Assembly: GCA_023229425.1 (NCBI GenBank) | Contig: JALNZG010000009.1 | Span: 62,001 to 126,000 of the forward strand | From: Ignavibacteriaceae bacterium | GTDB taxonomy: Bacteria; Bacteroidota; Ignavibacteria; Ignavibacteriales; Ignavibacteriaceae | DNA length: 64,000 nucleotides | Direction: 5' to 3' | Part shown: one piece after another, positions 14,244 to 23,403 of the stretch | Numbering within the stretch: the first letter of the stretch is position 1 | How the letters are laid out: every line of letters begins with the position of its first letter | Notes under the pieces: generated by a model | Told to the model about the DNA's origin: nothing | Database searches by the model: none | What the model saw: only the letters and a program-made list of their open reading frames with translations | Translations under genes and position numbers: made by a program

Positions 14244-16910
14244 ATGGAAGAAGAAAAAAGTAAAAAAATTCGGGTTTATAATATAGCCGCGGAATACAAT
14301 CTTGCTGCTGATTTTATCGTTGAATTCTTAAAGAAAAAAGGGTACACGGTAAAGACACACATGACTATCGTTTCCGACGAGATGATGACGGATATTCAAA
14401 ATCACTTTAAAAAAGATTTAGAAAAAGCCGAGAAACATCATAAAAAACTCGCCGAATTTTCTAAGAAAATGGGCGATAAAGTCAGTAAAGAAAAAGAAGT
14501 AAAGATTGAAGAAGAGCCTCTTCCAAAACATCCGGAGGAAATTCATCATCATGAACCGGAAAAAAATTTACAACATGTTGTAGAAGCGGAAACCATCCAC
14601 GGAAAAAAACCTGTTGAAATTGAAACCACAACAAAACCGACATCAAAAGAAAAGCATGTTGCAACAACCGGTGAACCGATAGTTCCGGTTGAAGTAAAAG
14701 AAGAGCCGCAAGTTGAAGTCGTTCCGGCACATACTCTAAAACCTTCTTCCCCAAAAGTTGGTTCTCACATACATGAAACAAAAATTGAGGAAATCGCTAA
14801 AAAAAGAGGATTAACCGTCCTTGGTAAAATGGACTTGAAAACCGGGAAAGAAATTACTCCTGGTCAGGAAGGAATTCAGAAAAAAGAAGTAGAACAAACA
14901 GTCGTTAAAAAGAAGAAAAAGAAGCCGAAGCCCAAGAAAAAAGGCGAGGTTGCCCCCGAAGAAAATATTGTTGCAAAAAAGGTTAAAAAAGTTAAAAAAT
15001 TTGAGATTGATGACAAGGAAGTAAAAGATACTATCCGCAAAACTTTGCTTAGCATGGATGATGGGGTTGTTTCCGGCAGAGCTTTGAGCCGTAAAAAAAA
15101 GAAAAGAGAGCGTGAAGAATTAGAAATTAAAAAACAAGAATCTATCGCGCTTGATAAAAATAAAATTAGGGTAACTGAATTTATTGCCGTTAGTGAACTT
15201 GCCAATTTAATGGGTGTTCCTGTTGGGGATGTTATTTCCAAATGTATTTCTCTCGGATTAATGGTATCCATAAATCAACGTCTGGAAATTGATAATATTA
15301 CGCTCGTTGCTGATGAGTTCGGTTTTGAAGTTGAAATAGCAAAAGAATTTACTTCCGAAATTTTGGAAGATACGCCTGACCTGGAACAGACCCTTCTTTT
15401 CCGTCCGCCTGTTGTAACAATAATGGGGCACGTTGATCACGGGAAAACATCCTTACTTGATTACATCAGAAGAGCAAATGTTGTAGCCGGTGAAGCTGGT
15501 GGAATTACGCAGCATATAGGCGCATATAAAGTTGATGTTGGTTTGGGTAAAACTATTGCATTTTTGGATACTCCCGGTCACGAAGCATTTACTGCAATGC
15601 GTGCACGTGGAGCTCAAATTACCGATATTGTTGTTCTGGTGGTTTCAGCGGATGATGCCGTGATGCCTCAAACTATTGAAGCTATAAACCATGCTCAAGC
15701 TGCTAATGTTTCCATGATTATTGCGATTAACAAGATTGATAAACCCGGCGCTAATGCAGAAAAAATTAAACAGCAATTAGCCGATAGAAAAATTTTAGTT
15801 GAGGATTGGGGTGGAAAATATCAATGCGTTGAGCTTTCCGCTAAAACCGGAAAAAATGTTGATGTTTTACTCGAAAAAATTCTTCTCGAATCCGAAATGC
15901 TCGATCTGAAAGCCAATCCAAATCGTGCAGCCCGCGGCGTGATCATCGAATCCGAACTTGATAAAGGGCGTGGAATAACCGCAACAGTATTAGTTCAAAA
16001 AGGAACGCTAAAGATCGGCGATCCGTTTGTTGCCGGTATTTATCACGGACGTGTAAGAGCAATGTTTGATGAAAGAAACAGAAAAGTTCAAGAAGCTTCC
16101 CCTTCAACTCCGGTTCTTGTAATTGGAATGGAAGGTGCGCCTCAAGCCGGCGATCTTTTTATTTCAGTTGAAAGTGAACGTGCGGCAAGAGAAATTTCAA
16201 TCAAACGCCAGCAGTTAAAACGCGAACAAGATCAAAAACAAGTTCATCATTTAACTCTTGATGAAATTTCACGACAAATAAGTATCGGCGGTGTAAAAGA
16301 ACTTCCGATTATTGTTAAAGGCGATGTTGACGGTTCTGTTGAAGCGTTGGCGGATTCGTTAATGAAACTTTCTCGCGAAGAAGTTCTTGTAAAAGTTATT
16401 CATCGTGGTGTCGGTGCAATCTCCGAAGGTGATGTTCTGCTTGCAGCCGCTTCAAATGCAATTATTATTGGATTTCACGTCCGTCCGAATTTAAATGCGC
16501 GAAAATTAGCAGAAAATCAAAAAGTTGATATCCGTTTGTACAGCATTATTTATGATGCTATCAACGAAGTTAAATTGGCTCTCGAAGGATTGCTTTCACC
16601 GGTAATTTCTGAAGAGATTACGGCTACAGTTGAAATACGCGAAGTATTTAAAATCTCTAAAGTCGGAAGTGTTGCCGGATGTCGTGTTCAGGAAGGAAAA
16701 ATTCAAAGAAATAATAAAATCAGATTGGTTAGAGACGGAATTGTTATTTTTGAGGGCGATATTCTTACACTTAAAAGATTTAAAGATGATGTTCGCGATG
16801 TTGATTCCGGTTTTGAATGTGGCATCAGTCTTGCGAATTATAATGATTTAAGAGTCGGCGATATTATCGAAGCATATAAGTTTGTTGAAACTAAAAAGAA
16901 ATTTGTCTAA
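14244..16910 (+). CDS. infB: Translation initiation factor IF-2
   Basis: IF-2 is the GTPase that places initiator tRNA on the 30S subunit. At 888 residues it has a short N-terminal IF2-N helix region, a long Lys/Glu/Pro-rich linker (about 60-300), a second IF2-N segment (EFIAVSELANLMGVPVGDVI) and the GTPase core. The core shows G1 GHVDHGKTS near 393-401, G3 DTPGHEAF, and G4 NKIDKPG near 496, followed by the barrel and initiator-tRNA-binding domains. It follows nusA by 22 bases and is in the rimP operon. Confidence 0.96.
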   Translation: MEEEKSKKIRVYNIAAEYNLAADFIVEFLKKKGYTVKTHMTIVSDEMMTDIQNHFKKDLEKAEKHHKKLAEFSKKMGDKVSKEKEVKIEEEPLPKHPEEIHHHEPEKNLQHVVEAETIHGKKPVEIETTTKPTSKEKHVATTGEPIVPVEVKEEPQVEVVPAHTLKPSSPKVGSHIHETKIEEIAKKRGLTVLGKMDLKTGKEITPGQEGIQKKEVEQTVVKKKKKKPKPKKKGEVAPEENIVAKKVKKVKKFEIDDKEVKDTIRKTLLSMDDGVVSGRALSRKKKKREREELEIKKQESIALDKNKIRVTEFIAVSELANLMGVPVGDVISKCISLGLMVSINQRLEIDNITLVADEFGFEVEIAKEFTSEILEDTPDLEQTLLFRPPVVTIMGHVDHGKTSLLDYIRRANVVAGEAGGITQHIGAYKVDVGLGKTIAFLDTPGHEAFTAMRARGAQITDIVVLVVSADDAVMPQTIEAINHAQAANVSMIIAINKIDKPGANAEKIKQQLADRKILVEDWGGKYQCVELSAKTGKNVDVLLEKILLESEMLDLKANPNRAARGVIIESELDKGRGITATVLVQKGTLKIGDPFVAGIYHGRVRAMFDERNRKVQEASPSTPVLVIGMEGAPQAGDLFISVESERAAREISIKRQQLKREQDQKQVHHLTLDEISRQISIGGVKELPIIVKGDVDGSVEALADSLMKLSREEVLVKVIHRGVGAISEGDVLLAAASNAIIIGFHVRPNLNARKLAENQKVDIRLYSIIYDAINEVKLALEGLLSPVISEEITATVEIREVFKISKVGSVAGCRVQEGKIQRNNKIRLVRDGIVIFEGDILTLKRFKDDVRDVDSGFECGISLANYNDLRVGDIIEAYKFVETKKKFV

Positions 16911-16940
16911 CCCGGAAACGGTCTGATAGATGGGAATTAT

Positions 16941-17297
16941 ATGTCATTTAGATTAGAAAAAATATCAAAACTGATTAAGGAAGAGATTAGTCTTATCTTT
17001 CTTCATAAAATTCAAGATCAGTCCATTGGTCTGGTAACGGTTACAAAGGTTGATGTTTCGCCCGATTTACGGAATGCGAAAATTTATCTCTCCGTTTTTC
17101 CGAACAACAAACGCGATAGCTCGTTGACCAAAGTGAAGGAGTTGCACGGAATTTTTAGAACCGAACTTGCCGCACGGATGACTACCCGCTACGTTCCGGA
17201 ATTGAGATTTTTCCTTGATGATTCCGCCGATTATGTAGAACACATTGATACGTTACTTAAGAAAATTCACGAAAATGATAACCAAACAGACAAGTGA
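16941..17297 (+). CDS. rbfA: 30S ribosome-binding factor A
   Basis: RbfA helps process the 5' end of 16S rRNA and mature the small subunit. The 118-residue protein has the KH-like fold with VTVTKVDVSPDLRNAKIYLSVF near 33-54 and the C-terminal PELRFFLDDSADYVEHIDTLL segment. It follows infB by 30 bases and its 3' end overlaps the start of truB, typical of this conserved cluster. Confidence 0.93.
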   Translation: MSFRLEKISKLIKEEISLIFLHKIQDQSIGLVTVTKVDVSPDLRNAKIYLSVFPNNKRDSSLTKVKELHGIFRTELAARMTTRYVPELRFFLDDSADYVEHIDTLLKKIHENDNQTDK

Positions 17298-17982
17298 TTT
17301 CTCAACCTTAGATTTTGTTTCAGGGGAAACTCTTTTAATTGATAAACCTTTGCATTGGTCTTCCTTTAAAGTGATTCACAAACTCAGACAAGTTATCAGT
17401 GAGAAAAAAATTGGACATGCCGGAACGCTTGACCCATTAGCTACCGGACTGCTAATTATTTGCACAGGAAAGTTGACCAAACAAATATCCTCATTTCAAG
17501 ATTTACAAAAAACCTATACCGGTACGTTTACACTCGGCGGTGTAACGGCTTCAATGGATTCGGAAATGGAAGTAACAAACCCAATGCCGTTCAACCGTAT
17601 TACCGAAGAAGAAATTTATGCTGCCAAAAAACTTTTTGAGGGAGAAATTGAACAAACTCCACCAATGTATTCTGCGGTAAATTACGGGGGCAAAAAACTT
17701 TACGAACTCGCACGAAAAGGAAAAACCGTTGTGCGAAGTTCGAGACGCGTAACTATTTACAATTTTTCGATCACAAAAATTGATCTGCCGGAAATTAATT
17801 TTGAAATTGCCTGTTCAAAAGGAACGTACATCCGGGTCTTAGCGCATGATCTTGGAGAAAAACTTGGCTGCGGCGCTTACCTTTCGAGCCTGAGAAGAAC
17901 AGCGATAGGAAATTTTTCTGTTTCAGAGGCGTTAACGGTAGAAGAATTTGCGGAAAAATATGAAAAAAAACTCTTCATTTAG
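17275..17982 (+). CDS. truB: tRNA pseudouridine(55) synthase
   Basis: TruB makes pseudouridine 55 in the T loop of tRNAs. With the start at 17275 it is 235 residues, with the N-terminal LLIDKPLHWSSFKVIHKLR motif, the catalytic Asp53 in HAGTLDPLATGLL, and the later YSAVNYGGKKLYELARKG and CSKGTYIRVLAHDLG motifs. The ATG at 17275 was chosen over 17245 because it gives the normal family N-terminus; it overlaps rbfA by 23 bases. The PUA domain seems reduced or absent. Confidence 0.93.
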   Translation: MITKQTSDFSTLDFVSGETLLIDKPLHWSSFKVIHKLRQVISEKKIGHAGTLDPLATGLLIICTGKLTKQISSFQDLQKTYTGTFTLGGVTASMDSEMEVTNPMPFNRITEEEIYAAKKLFEGEIEQTPPMYSAVNYGGKKLYELARKGKTVVRSSRRVTIYNFSITKIDLPEINFEIACSKGTYIRVLAHDLGEKLGCGAYLSSLRRTAIGNFSVSEALTVEEFAEKYEKKLFI

Positions 17983-18005
17983 CCAATAGTGAGGCATAAT
18001 GCTTA

Positions 18006-18037
18006 TTTCCTTTTCAACCCAAAATGAAGTATATTTG
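18006..18037 (+). promoter_or_regulatory. Weak Bacteroidota-type promoter of ribF
   Basis: TATATTTG at 18030-18037 is a perfect -7 TAnnTTTG. About 20-21 bases upstream the -33 word is only TTTC-like. The ribF ATG is at 18065. Confidence 0.4.
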
Positions 18038-18064
18038 TGTTATACTGAAAGCTAAAGAAAATGC

Positions 18065-18994
18065 ATGAGAGTTTACAACGACCTGTTTTTGATAGAAAAA
18101 AACGACAATACGATAATTACGATTGGAACCTTTGACGGAGTTCATTTAGGTCATCAAGAAATTTTTAATGTTCTTATAAATAAATCGAAAACCAGCGGAT
18201 GCAGAAGTTTTGTTATTACTTTTGAACCGCATCCGAGAACGATTATTCAGCCAAATTCTCAATTAAAATTGCTGACGACTTTTCAAGAAAAAGTTGAAAT
18301 CTTAGAAAAAATGGGAATTGATAATCTGTTAGTCATTCCTTTCACAAAAGAATTTTCCCAACTTACTTCGGAAGAATTTTTTAGAAAATATATTCTTGAA
18401 GGTCTCGGAGTAAAGAAAATGGTAATCGGTTATGACCTCCATTTCGGTAAAGGAAGAGACGGCGACGAACAGAAAATTCGTGAATTGGGTTCTGTAAATA
18501 ATTTTGAAGTTCAGAAAACGGAAGCGGTAACCATAAACGAAACCGTTGTGAGCAGTTCCAATATTAGAAACGCTCTTTCCGAAGGTGAAGTTAAAAATGC
18601 TGCCCAACTTCTTGGACGGAACTATTCGTTTTCCGGTTTAGTTGTTGGTGGTGATAAACGAGGAAGAGAACTCGGTTTCCCGACTGCAAACATTAAGTTG
18701 GAAAATGAATTTAAACTGATCCCTAAAAACGGAGTTTACGCCGTAAAAGTTCTTTTGGAAAACAGTATTTTTAACGGAGTAATGAATATTGGTTTGCGCC
18801 CTACTTTTAAAGAAACGACCATCGTTTTAAGTGAAGTGCATATTCTAAATTTTAATGAAGACATTTACGGAAAACAAATTGGTGTTGAATTTATTGCGCG
18901 GATCCGTGATGAAAAAAAATTCGCCTCTAAGGAAGAGTTGATTAAACAAATTGAAATTGATAAACAAAAAACAAGTAAACTTTTAACAAACTAA
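18065..18994 (+). CDS. ribF: Bifunctional riboflavin kinase / FAD synthetase
   Basis: RibF converts riboflavin to FMN and FMN to FAD. The 309-residue protein has the N-terminal nucleotidyltransferase domain with TIGTFDGVHLGHQEIF near 20-35 and FEPHPR. The C-terminal riboflavin-kinase domain starts near 185 with GLVVGGDKRGRELGFPTANI and includes GVYAVKV and MNIGLRPTF. Its likely promoter TATATTTG is at 18030-18037. rpsO follows after a 71-base gap that holds a hairpin. Confidence 0.94.
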   Translation: MRVYNDLFLIEKNDNTIITIGTFDGVHLGHQEIFNVLINKSKTSGCRSFVITFEPHPRTIIQPNSQLKLLTTFQEKVEILEKMGIDNLLVIPFTKEFSQLTSEEFFRKYILEGLGVKKMVIGYDLHFGKGRDGDEQKIRELGSVNNFEVQKTEAVTINETVVSSSNIRNALSEGEVKNAAQLLGRNYSFSGLVVGGDKRGRELGFPTANIKLENEFKLIPKNGVYAVKVLLENSIFNGVMNIGLRPTFKETTIVLSEVHILNFNEDIYGKQIGVEFIARIRDEKKFASKEELIKQIEIDKQKTSKLLTN

Positions 18995-18997
18995 TTG

Positions 18998-19036
18998 ATT
19001 CCGGCTTGCTTGCAGAGAGTAAGGTATTGCTGGAAT
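18998..19036 (+). promoter_or_regulatory. Candidate S15 autoregulatory leader hairpin
   Basis: ATTCCGGC (18998-19005) pairs with GCTGGAAT (19029-19036), including a G-U next to a G-C pair. Inside, CTTGC (19009-19013) pairs with GTAAG (19019-19023). It sits 29 bases before the rpsO ATG. G-U/G-C motifs are what S15 recognises in 16S rRNA and in known rpsO leaders, so an autoregulatory role is a reasonable inference. Confidence 0.5.
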
Positions 19037-19065
19037 TACATCGTACAAACAAATAGGAGAAAATA

Positions 19066-19329
19066 ATGACCAAAGAAGAAAAATTGGAGCTCGTCACCAA
19101 ATACGGAAAAACAGAAAAAGATTCCGGGACTTCGGAAGTGCAGATCGCACTTTTAACCAAAAGAATCAACGATCTTACCGAACATTTTAACAAGCACGCA
19201 AAAGATCATCATTCACGCAGAGGATTGTTGATGATGGTTGGTAAACGGAGACGTTTACTTGATTACCTCATTAAAAAAGACATTGAAAGATATAGAACCA
19301 TTATTAAAGAATTGAATATTAGAAAGTAG
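19066..19329 (+). CDS. rpsO: 30S ribosomal protein S15
   Basis: S15 is a primary 16S rRNA-binding protein of the small subunit. The 87-residue protein has the classic helices, with SGTSEVQIALLTKRINDLTEH, the HHSRRGLLMMVGKRRRLLDYL core and a basic C-terminus. AGGAG lies 6-10 bases before the ATG. pnp follows after 9 bases, the widespread rpsO-pnp order. A structured hairpin upstream may mediate feedback. Confidence 0.97.
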   Translation: MTKEEKLELVTKYGKTEKDSGTSEVQIALLTKRINDLTEHFNKHAKDHHSRRGLLMMVGKRRRLLDYLIKKDIERYRTIIKELNIRK

Positions 19330-19338
19330 GATCATTTT

Positions 19339-21438
19339 ATGGTAGTTACAAAAAGTGTAGAAATTGGCGGAAAGCTATTCACAATTGAAACAGGACGATT
19401 TGCTAAACAAGCAAACGGCGCAGTGATGGTCACGTATGGTGAAACGATGGTTCTTGTAACTGCTGTTGCATCCGAGCAGGCAAAAGAAGATCAAGATTTC
19501 TTTCCTCTTCAAGTTGAGTACAGAGAAAAAACTTCTGCCGCCGGAAAATTTCCAGGCGGATTTATTAAACGCGAAGGAAGACCAACCGAAAAAGAAATAT
19601 TAAGCGCACGGTTAATTGATAGACCGATCCGTCCTCTTTTTCCGGCTGAATTCTTAAATGAAACTCAAGTAGTTGCTTCCGTTTATTCTTTTGATAATGA
19701 AAATGATGCTGATGTCTTAGCCGCTTGTGGAGCTTCGGCAGCGTTATCAATTTCCAATATTCCTTTTAACGGACCAATTGCAGAAGTGCGTGTCGGATTA
19801 TTCCATGACGAACTTATCGTTAATCCAACACATCAACAAATTGCAGAAAGCGATTTAGAATTAGTCGTTGCCGGAACAGCAGATTCCATCATGATGGTTG
19901 AAGGCGAAGGAAAAGAGGTGAGTGAAGAAGTGATGTTGAAAGCAATTCAATTTGCCCACAACGAAATAAAAAAACTTGTTCAATTACAAAAAGATTTTGC
20001 GGCTGAATGCGGAATAGCAAAAAGAGTAGTTGAGAAAAAAGTAATTTCAGAAGAACTTTATCATGACGTCATTTCACTTGCAAAAGATAAATTGACAGTG
20101 ATAGTTGCTTCCGTCCTTGCAAAAGAAGAACGCAGTGCACAGAATAAAGAATTAACAGAATCTGTTCTTGCTTCGCTTGAAGAAAAATATCCAGAACAGA
20201 AAAAGGTCATCAAGTCGGTGCTTCACGATCTTGAAAAAGATTTAATGAGAAAACGTATTTTAGCTGAAGGATTACGTCTTGATGGCAGAAACACAACTCA
20301 AGTTCGCCCAATTACAATTGAGCTTGGCGTTCTCCCCCGCACGCATGGCTCGGCACTATTTACACGCGGAGAAACACAAAGTTTAACCACCGTTACGCTT
20401 GGAACCAAAAATGACGAGCAAATTATAGATGGATTGCGCGAGGAAAGCACAAAACGTTTTATTCTTCATTATAATTTCCCGCCTTTTAGTGTTGGTGAAG
20501 TTGGAAGAATGTCCGGTGTTGGCAGAAGGGAAATTGGACACGGTAATCTTGCAGAGCGTTCATTAAAAATAATGGCGCCTTTAGAGGGTGACTTTCCTTA
20601 CACCCTTCGTATTATCTCAGACATTTTAGAATCAAACGGTTCCTCCTCAATGGCAACGGTTTGTGCCGGTTCGCTTGCAATGATGGACGGTGGCGTTCCA
20701 CTGAAAAAAGCTGTTGCCGGAATTGCAATGGGTTTGGTAAAAGAAGAAAATCAATTTGCTGTTCTCACGGATATTTTAGGCAATGAAGATCATCTCGGCG
20801 ATATGGATTTTAAGGTTGCCGGAACTTCCGATGGAATTACCGGATTTCAAATGGATATCAAAATTGAAGGTATTTCATTTGAAATTTTGGAAAAAGCTCT
20901 TAATCAAGCAAAGGATGGAAGACTGCACATATTAAATATTATGAATGAAGCGATCAGTCAGCCACGTGAATCGCTTTCTAAATATGCGCCTCATTTAATT
21001 TCAATTAAAGTTGAAACTGATCAAATTGGAATGATCATTGGACCCGGTGGCAAAACCATTCAGGGAATGCAAAGATTGTTCGGCGTTGACATCAACATTA
21101 ATGACGACGGTATTGTGAACATTGCTTCTCCAAATGCCGAAGGCGCAAAAAAGTGTAAGGACTATATTAAACAAATGACGGCAACGCCTGAAGTCGGTGA
21201 AATTTATGATGGCGTTATCACCAAAATTATGGATTTTGGCGCTTTCGTAGAAATATTGCCTGGCAAAGAAGGTCTGTTGCATATCTCCCAGATTGATAAT
21301 AAACGGGTAAACAAAGTAACCGATTATTACAAAGAAGGAGATAAAGTTAGAGTTAAATTGCTAAAGGTTGAAAACGGTAAATTTAGTTTAAGTAGAAAAG
21401 AATTACTAAATGAAGCCGGACAAGAAATTACCAATTAA
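19339..21438 (+). CDS. pnp: Polynucleotide phosphorylase
   Basis: PNPase degrades RNA 3' to 5' with phosphate and can add tails. The 699-residue protein has two RNase PH domains (the first with FFPLQVEYREKTSAAGKFPGGF, the second with RTHGSALFTRGETQSL and ISDILESNGSSSMATVC), a KH domain near 560-610 (IGMIIGPGGKTIQGMQ) and an S1 domain near 620-690 (GVITKIMDFGAFVEILPGKEGLLHISQ). It follows rpsO by 9 bases. Downstream lies a 345-base structured non-coding stretch before rng. Confidence 0.97.
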   Translation: MVVTKSVEIGGKLFTIETGRFAKQANGAVMVTYGETMVLVTAVASEQAKEDQDFFPLQVEYREKTSAAGKFPGGFIKREGRPTEKEILSARLIDRPIRPLFPAEFLNETQVVASVYSFDNENDADVLAACGASAALSISNIPFNGPIAEVRVGLFHDELIVNPTHQQIAESDLELVVAGTADSIMMVEGEGKEVSEEVMLKAIQFAHNEIKKLVQLQKDFAAECGIAKRVVEKKVISEELYHDVISLAKDKLTVIVASVLAKEERSAQNKELTESVLASLEEKYPEQKKVIKSVLHDLEKDLMRKRILAEGLRLDGRNTTQVRPITIELGVLPRTHGSALFTRGETQSLTTVTLGTKNDEQIIDGLREESTKRFILHYNFPPFSVGEVGRMSGVGRREIGHGNLAERSLKIMAPLEGDFPYTLRIISDILESNGSSSMATVCAGSLAMMDGGVPLKKAVAGIAMGLVKEENQFAVLTDILGNEDHLGDMDFKVAGTSDGITGFQMDIKIEGISFEILEKALNQAKDGRLHILNIMNEAISQPRESLSKYAPHLISIKVETDQIGMIIGPGGKTIQGMQRLFGVDININDDGIVNIASPNAEGAKKCKDYIKQMTATPEVGEIYDGVITKIMDFGAFVEILPGKEGLLHISQIDNKRVNKVTDYYKEGDKVRVKLLKVENGKFSLSRKELLNEAGQEITN

Positions 21439-21498
21439 CGTCAGCTCTTTTCTTTCCATCAGAGAAAATGAGTGATAAAAATATCCGGTTATACAGCA

Positions 21499-21694
21499 AT
21501 GCTTCAGCAGAGACCGCCGGTTTCTGCGAAGCATCATTCTGTTTGGAAATAAAAAGTTTTTTCAATGGTATTAGTGCGGTTTGCTCAACAATAAAAATTA
21601 CAAAGGAAACACTTGTGTTCCGTTTAGTCAAAAGTCTTTTTGAAGGATTTTTCTTCTTCTCTTTTTCAGAGAATTGTTCCTCATTGATAGGAAC
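21499..21694 (+). promoter_or_regulatory. Structured leader between pnp and rng
   Basis: Three hairpins stand in the 345-base gap 21439-21783. The largest (21499-21534) stacks ATGCTTC/GAAGCAT on GCAGAGACC/GGTTTCTGC with one bulged A. A second is at about 21616-21632 (GGAAACAC/GTGTTCC) and a third at 21676-21694 (GTTCCT/AGGAAC). The open frames across it on both strands have no protein-like composition and overlap the start of rng. A long 5' leader targeted by its own product is known for E. coli rne, so feedback control is possible but inferred. Confidence 0.4.
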
Positions 21695-21783
21695 TAAAAT
21701 CCATTCATTTACGACCAAGTTTTTAAAATGTATCTACCACCCATTCATGGAACCGGTACATACGATCAAAGGTTTTTACAATT

Positions 21784-23346
21784 ATGGTAAAAGAAATTAT
21801 TATCAATTCTTCTGCATCAGAAACACGCGTTTCGATAACGGAGGATGGGAATTTAGTCGACTTCTTTGTTGACTATCCTGAAAATCGCCGCATGGTCGGC
21901 GACATTTATCTCGGCAAAGTTGCCCGCGTTCTCCCCGGGATAAGAGCTGCTTTCATCAATATCGGAATGAAGCACGATGCGTTTCTTCACTTTTCCGATA
22001 TTGGTTTACGCACGAAAGATTTTCAAACATTAGCCGGGGATGATTCCGATGTTGAAGTGGAAGACGAGGGTGATGATAAACCAAATTCTCCGCAACAGCA
22101 ACCAGCCCAGGATTCTCGTCTCATCAATGGCATTCCAAAATTAAAAAAGGGACAGGACGTTATTATCCAAATAACGAAGGAACCTGTAAGCAATAAAGGC
22201 GTACGCGTTACTACTTCGGTTTCCATTCCCGGAAGATTTTGTGTGTTGTTACCTTTCGACAACAAAGTTGGCATTTCAAAAAAGATTAGTGACTATAAAG
22301 AAAGAAGACGACTACGAAATCTTGCACGCGGAATTCTCCCACCGAATTACGGATTAATTATCCGTACGGTTGCTAAAAACCAAAGCGAGGAAGCGCTGGT
22401 TGAAGATTTAAACCTTCTAAAAAAGACTTGGGCTAAAATTGAAGAGGCTATTAAAACAGAACAACCTCCGGCGCTCGTTTACCAGGATCTGAACACAACC
22501 TCAAGCGTCATTCGTGATCTATTTACTCCCGATGTTTCTAAAGTTGTTATTGATTCTAAAAAACTTCACAAACAGATAAAAGATTATGTGGAATTAGTTC
22601 ATCCTGAATTGGCAGAAAAAGTTGAGTACTATAAATCAAAGCAGTCTGTTTTTGAAGCATACAAAATAGAAGAACAAATAAAAACTCTTTTCGGTAGAAA
22701 AGTTCCAATGAAAAGCGGCGGTTACTTAATTATCGACCATACTGAAGCAATGGTTGTTGTAGATGTAAATAGTGGGAGATATGCCGCAAATAAAGAGCAG
22801 GAATTAAATTCGTTAAAAACCGATTTAGAAGCCGCCCGCGAAATTGCCAGACAACTGAGATTGCGCGACATCGGCGGACTTATTGTTATAGATTTTATTG
22901 ATCTGGAAGATGATAAGAACCGCAGAAAAGTTTATGATGAATTGAAGAAAGAATTCCGCAGAGACCGCGCAAAAGTTTCTCTTTTACCGATGTCTGATTT
23001 CGGGTTAATTGAAATTACCAGGCAGAGAATCAGGCAAAATATTATGCAAATGACGTATGAGCAGTGTCCCTATTGTGCGGGAACCGGTTTGCTTACAAAA
23101 AAATCGCATGTCCTTCATGATATCGAAGAATGGATCGGAAAACACAAAACAAATTCTTCGGAACGTTCACTTATTCTAAAATGTCATCCTTCAATAGCAG
23201 ACAAGTTGAACGAAGGATTTTTCAGTATGTTGTTAAAACTTCAATTGAAAAATTTCATACGTATTAAAATCGTTGAAGAAAACACGTTGAGTATGCACCA
23301 GTACAGGTTTTACTCAAAGAAAGATAAAGTAGATATTACAAACTAA
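21784..23346 (+). CDS. rng: Ribonuclease E/G
   Basis: An endoribonuclease of the RNase E/G family, 520 residues, acting in rRNA maturation and mRNA decay. An N-terminal S1 domain (about 38-125) is interrupted by an acidic, Gln/Pro-rich insert (about 80-112). The catalytic domain has DVNSGRY with Asp327 and DFIDLEDD with a second acidic cluster near 370-376. The zinc-link CPYCAGTG carries Cys428 and Cys431. There is no RNase E-type C-terminal scaffold. It follows pnp, separated by a structured leader. Confidence 0.93.
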   Translation: MVKEIIINSSASETRVSITEDGNLVDFFVDYPENRRMVGDIYLGKVARVLPGIRAAFINIGMKHDAFLHFSDIGLRTKDFQTLAGDDSDVEVEDEGDDKPNSPQQQPAQDSRLINGIPKLKKGQDVIIQITKEPVSNKGVRVTTSVSIPGRFCVLLPFDNKVGISKKISDYKERRRLRNLARGILPPNYGLIIRTVAKNQSEEALVEDLNLLKKTWAKIEEAIKTEQPPALVYQDLNTTSSVIRDLFTPDVSKVVIDSKKLHKQIKDYVELVHPELAEKVEYYKSKQSVFEAYKIEEQIKTLFGRKVPMKSGGYLIIDHTEAMVVVDVNSGRYAANKEQELNSLKTDLEAAREIARQLRLRDIGGLIVIDFIDLEDDKNRRKVYDELKKEFRRDRAKVSLLPMSDFGLIEITRQRIRQNIMQMTYEQCPYCAGTGLLTKKSHVLHDIEEWIGKHKTNSSERSLILKCHPSIADKLNEGFFSMLLKLQLKNFIRIKIVEENTLSMHQYRFYSKKDKVDITN

Positions 23347-23403
23347 GCACATTGCATTTTAAAATGATTTAGTAATTTTGATTTCAAAAACCGGGAGAGT
23401 TAG

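Noticed and set aside
21468..21872. Plus-strand open frame of 134 codons before rng
   Set aside because: It runs into the rng gene in another frame, has no ribosome site, and crosses several hairpins. The sequence lacks protein-like conservation cues.
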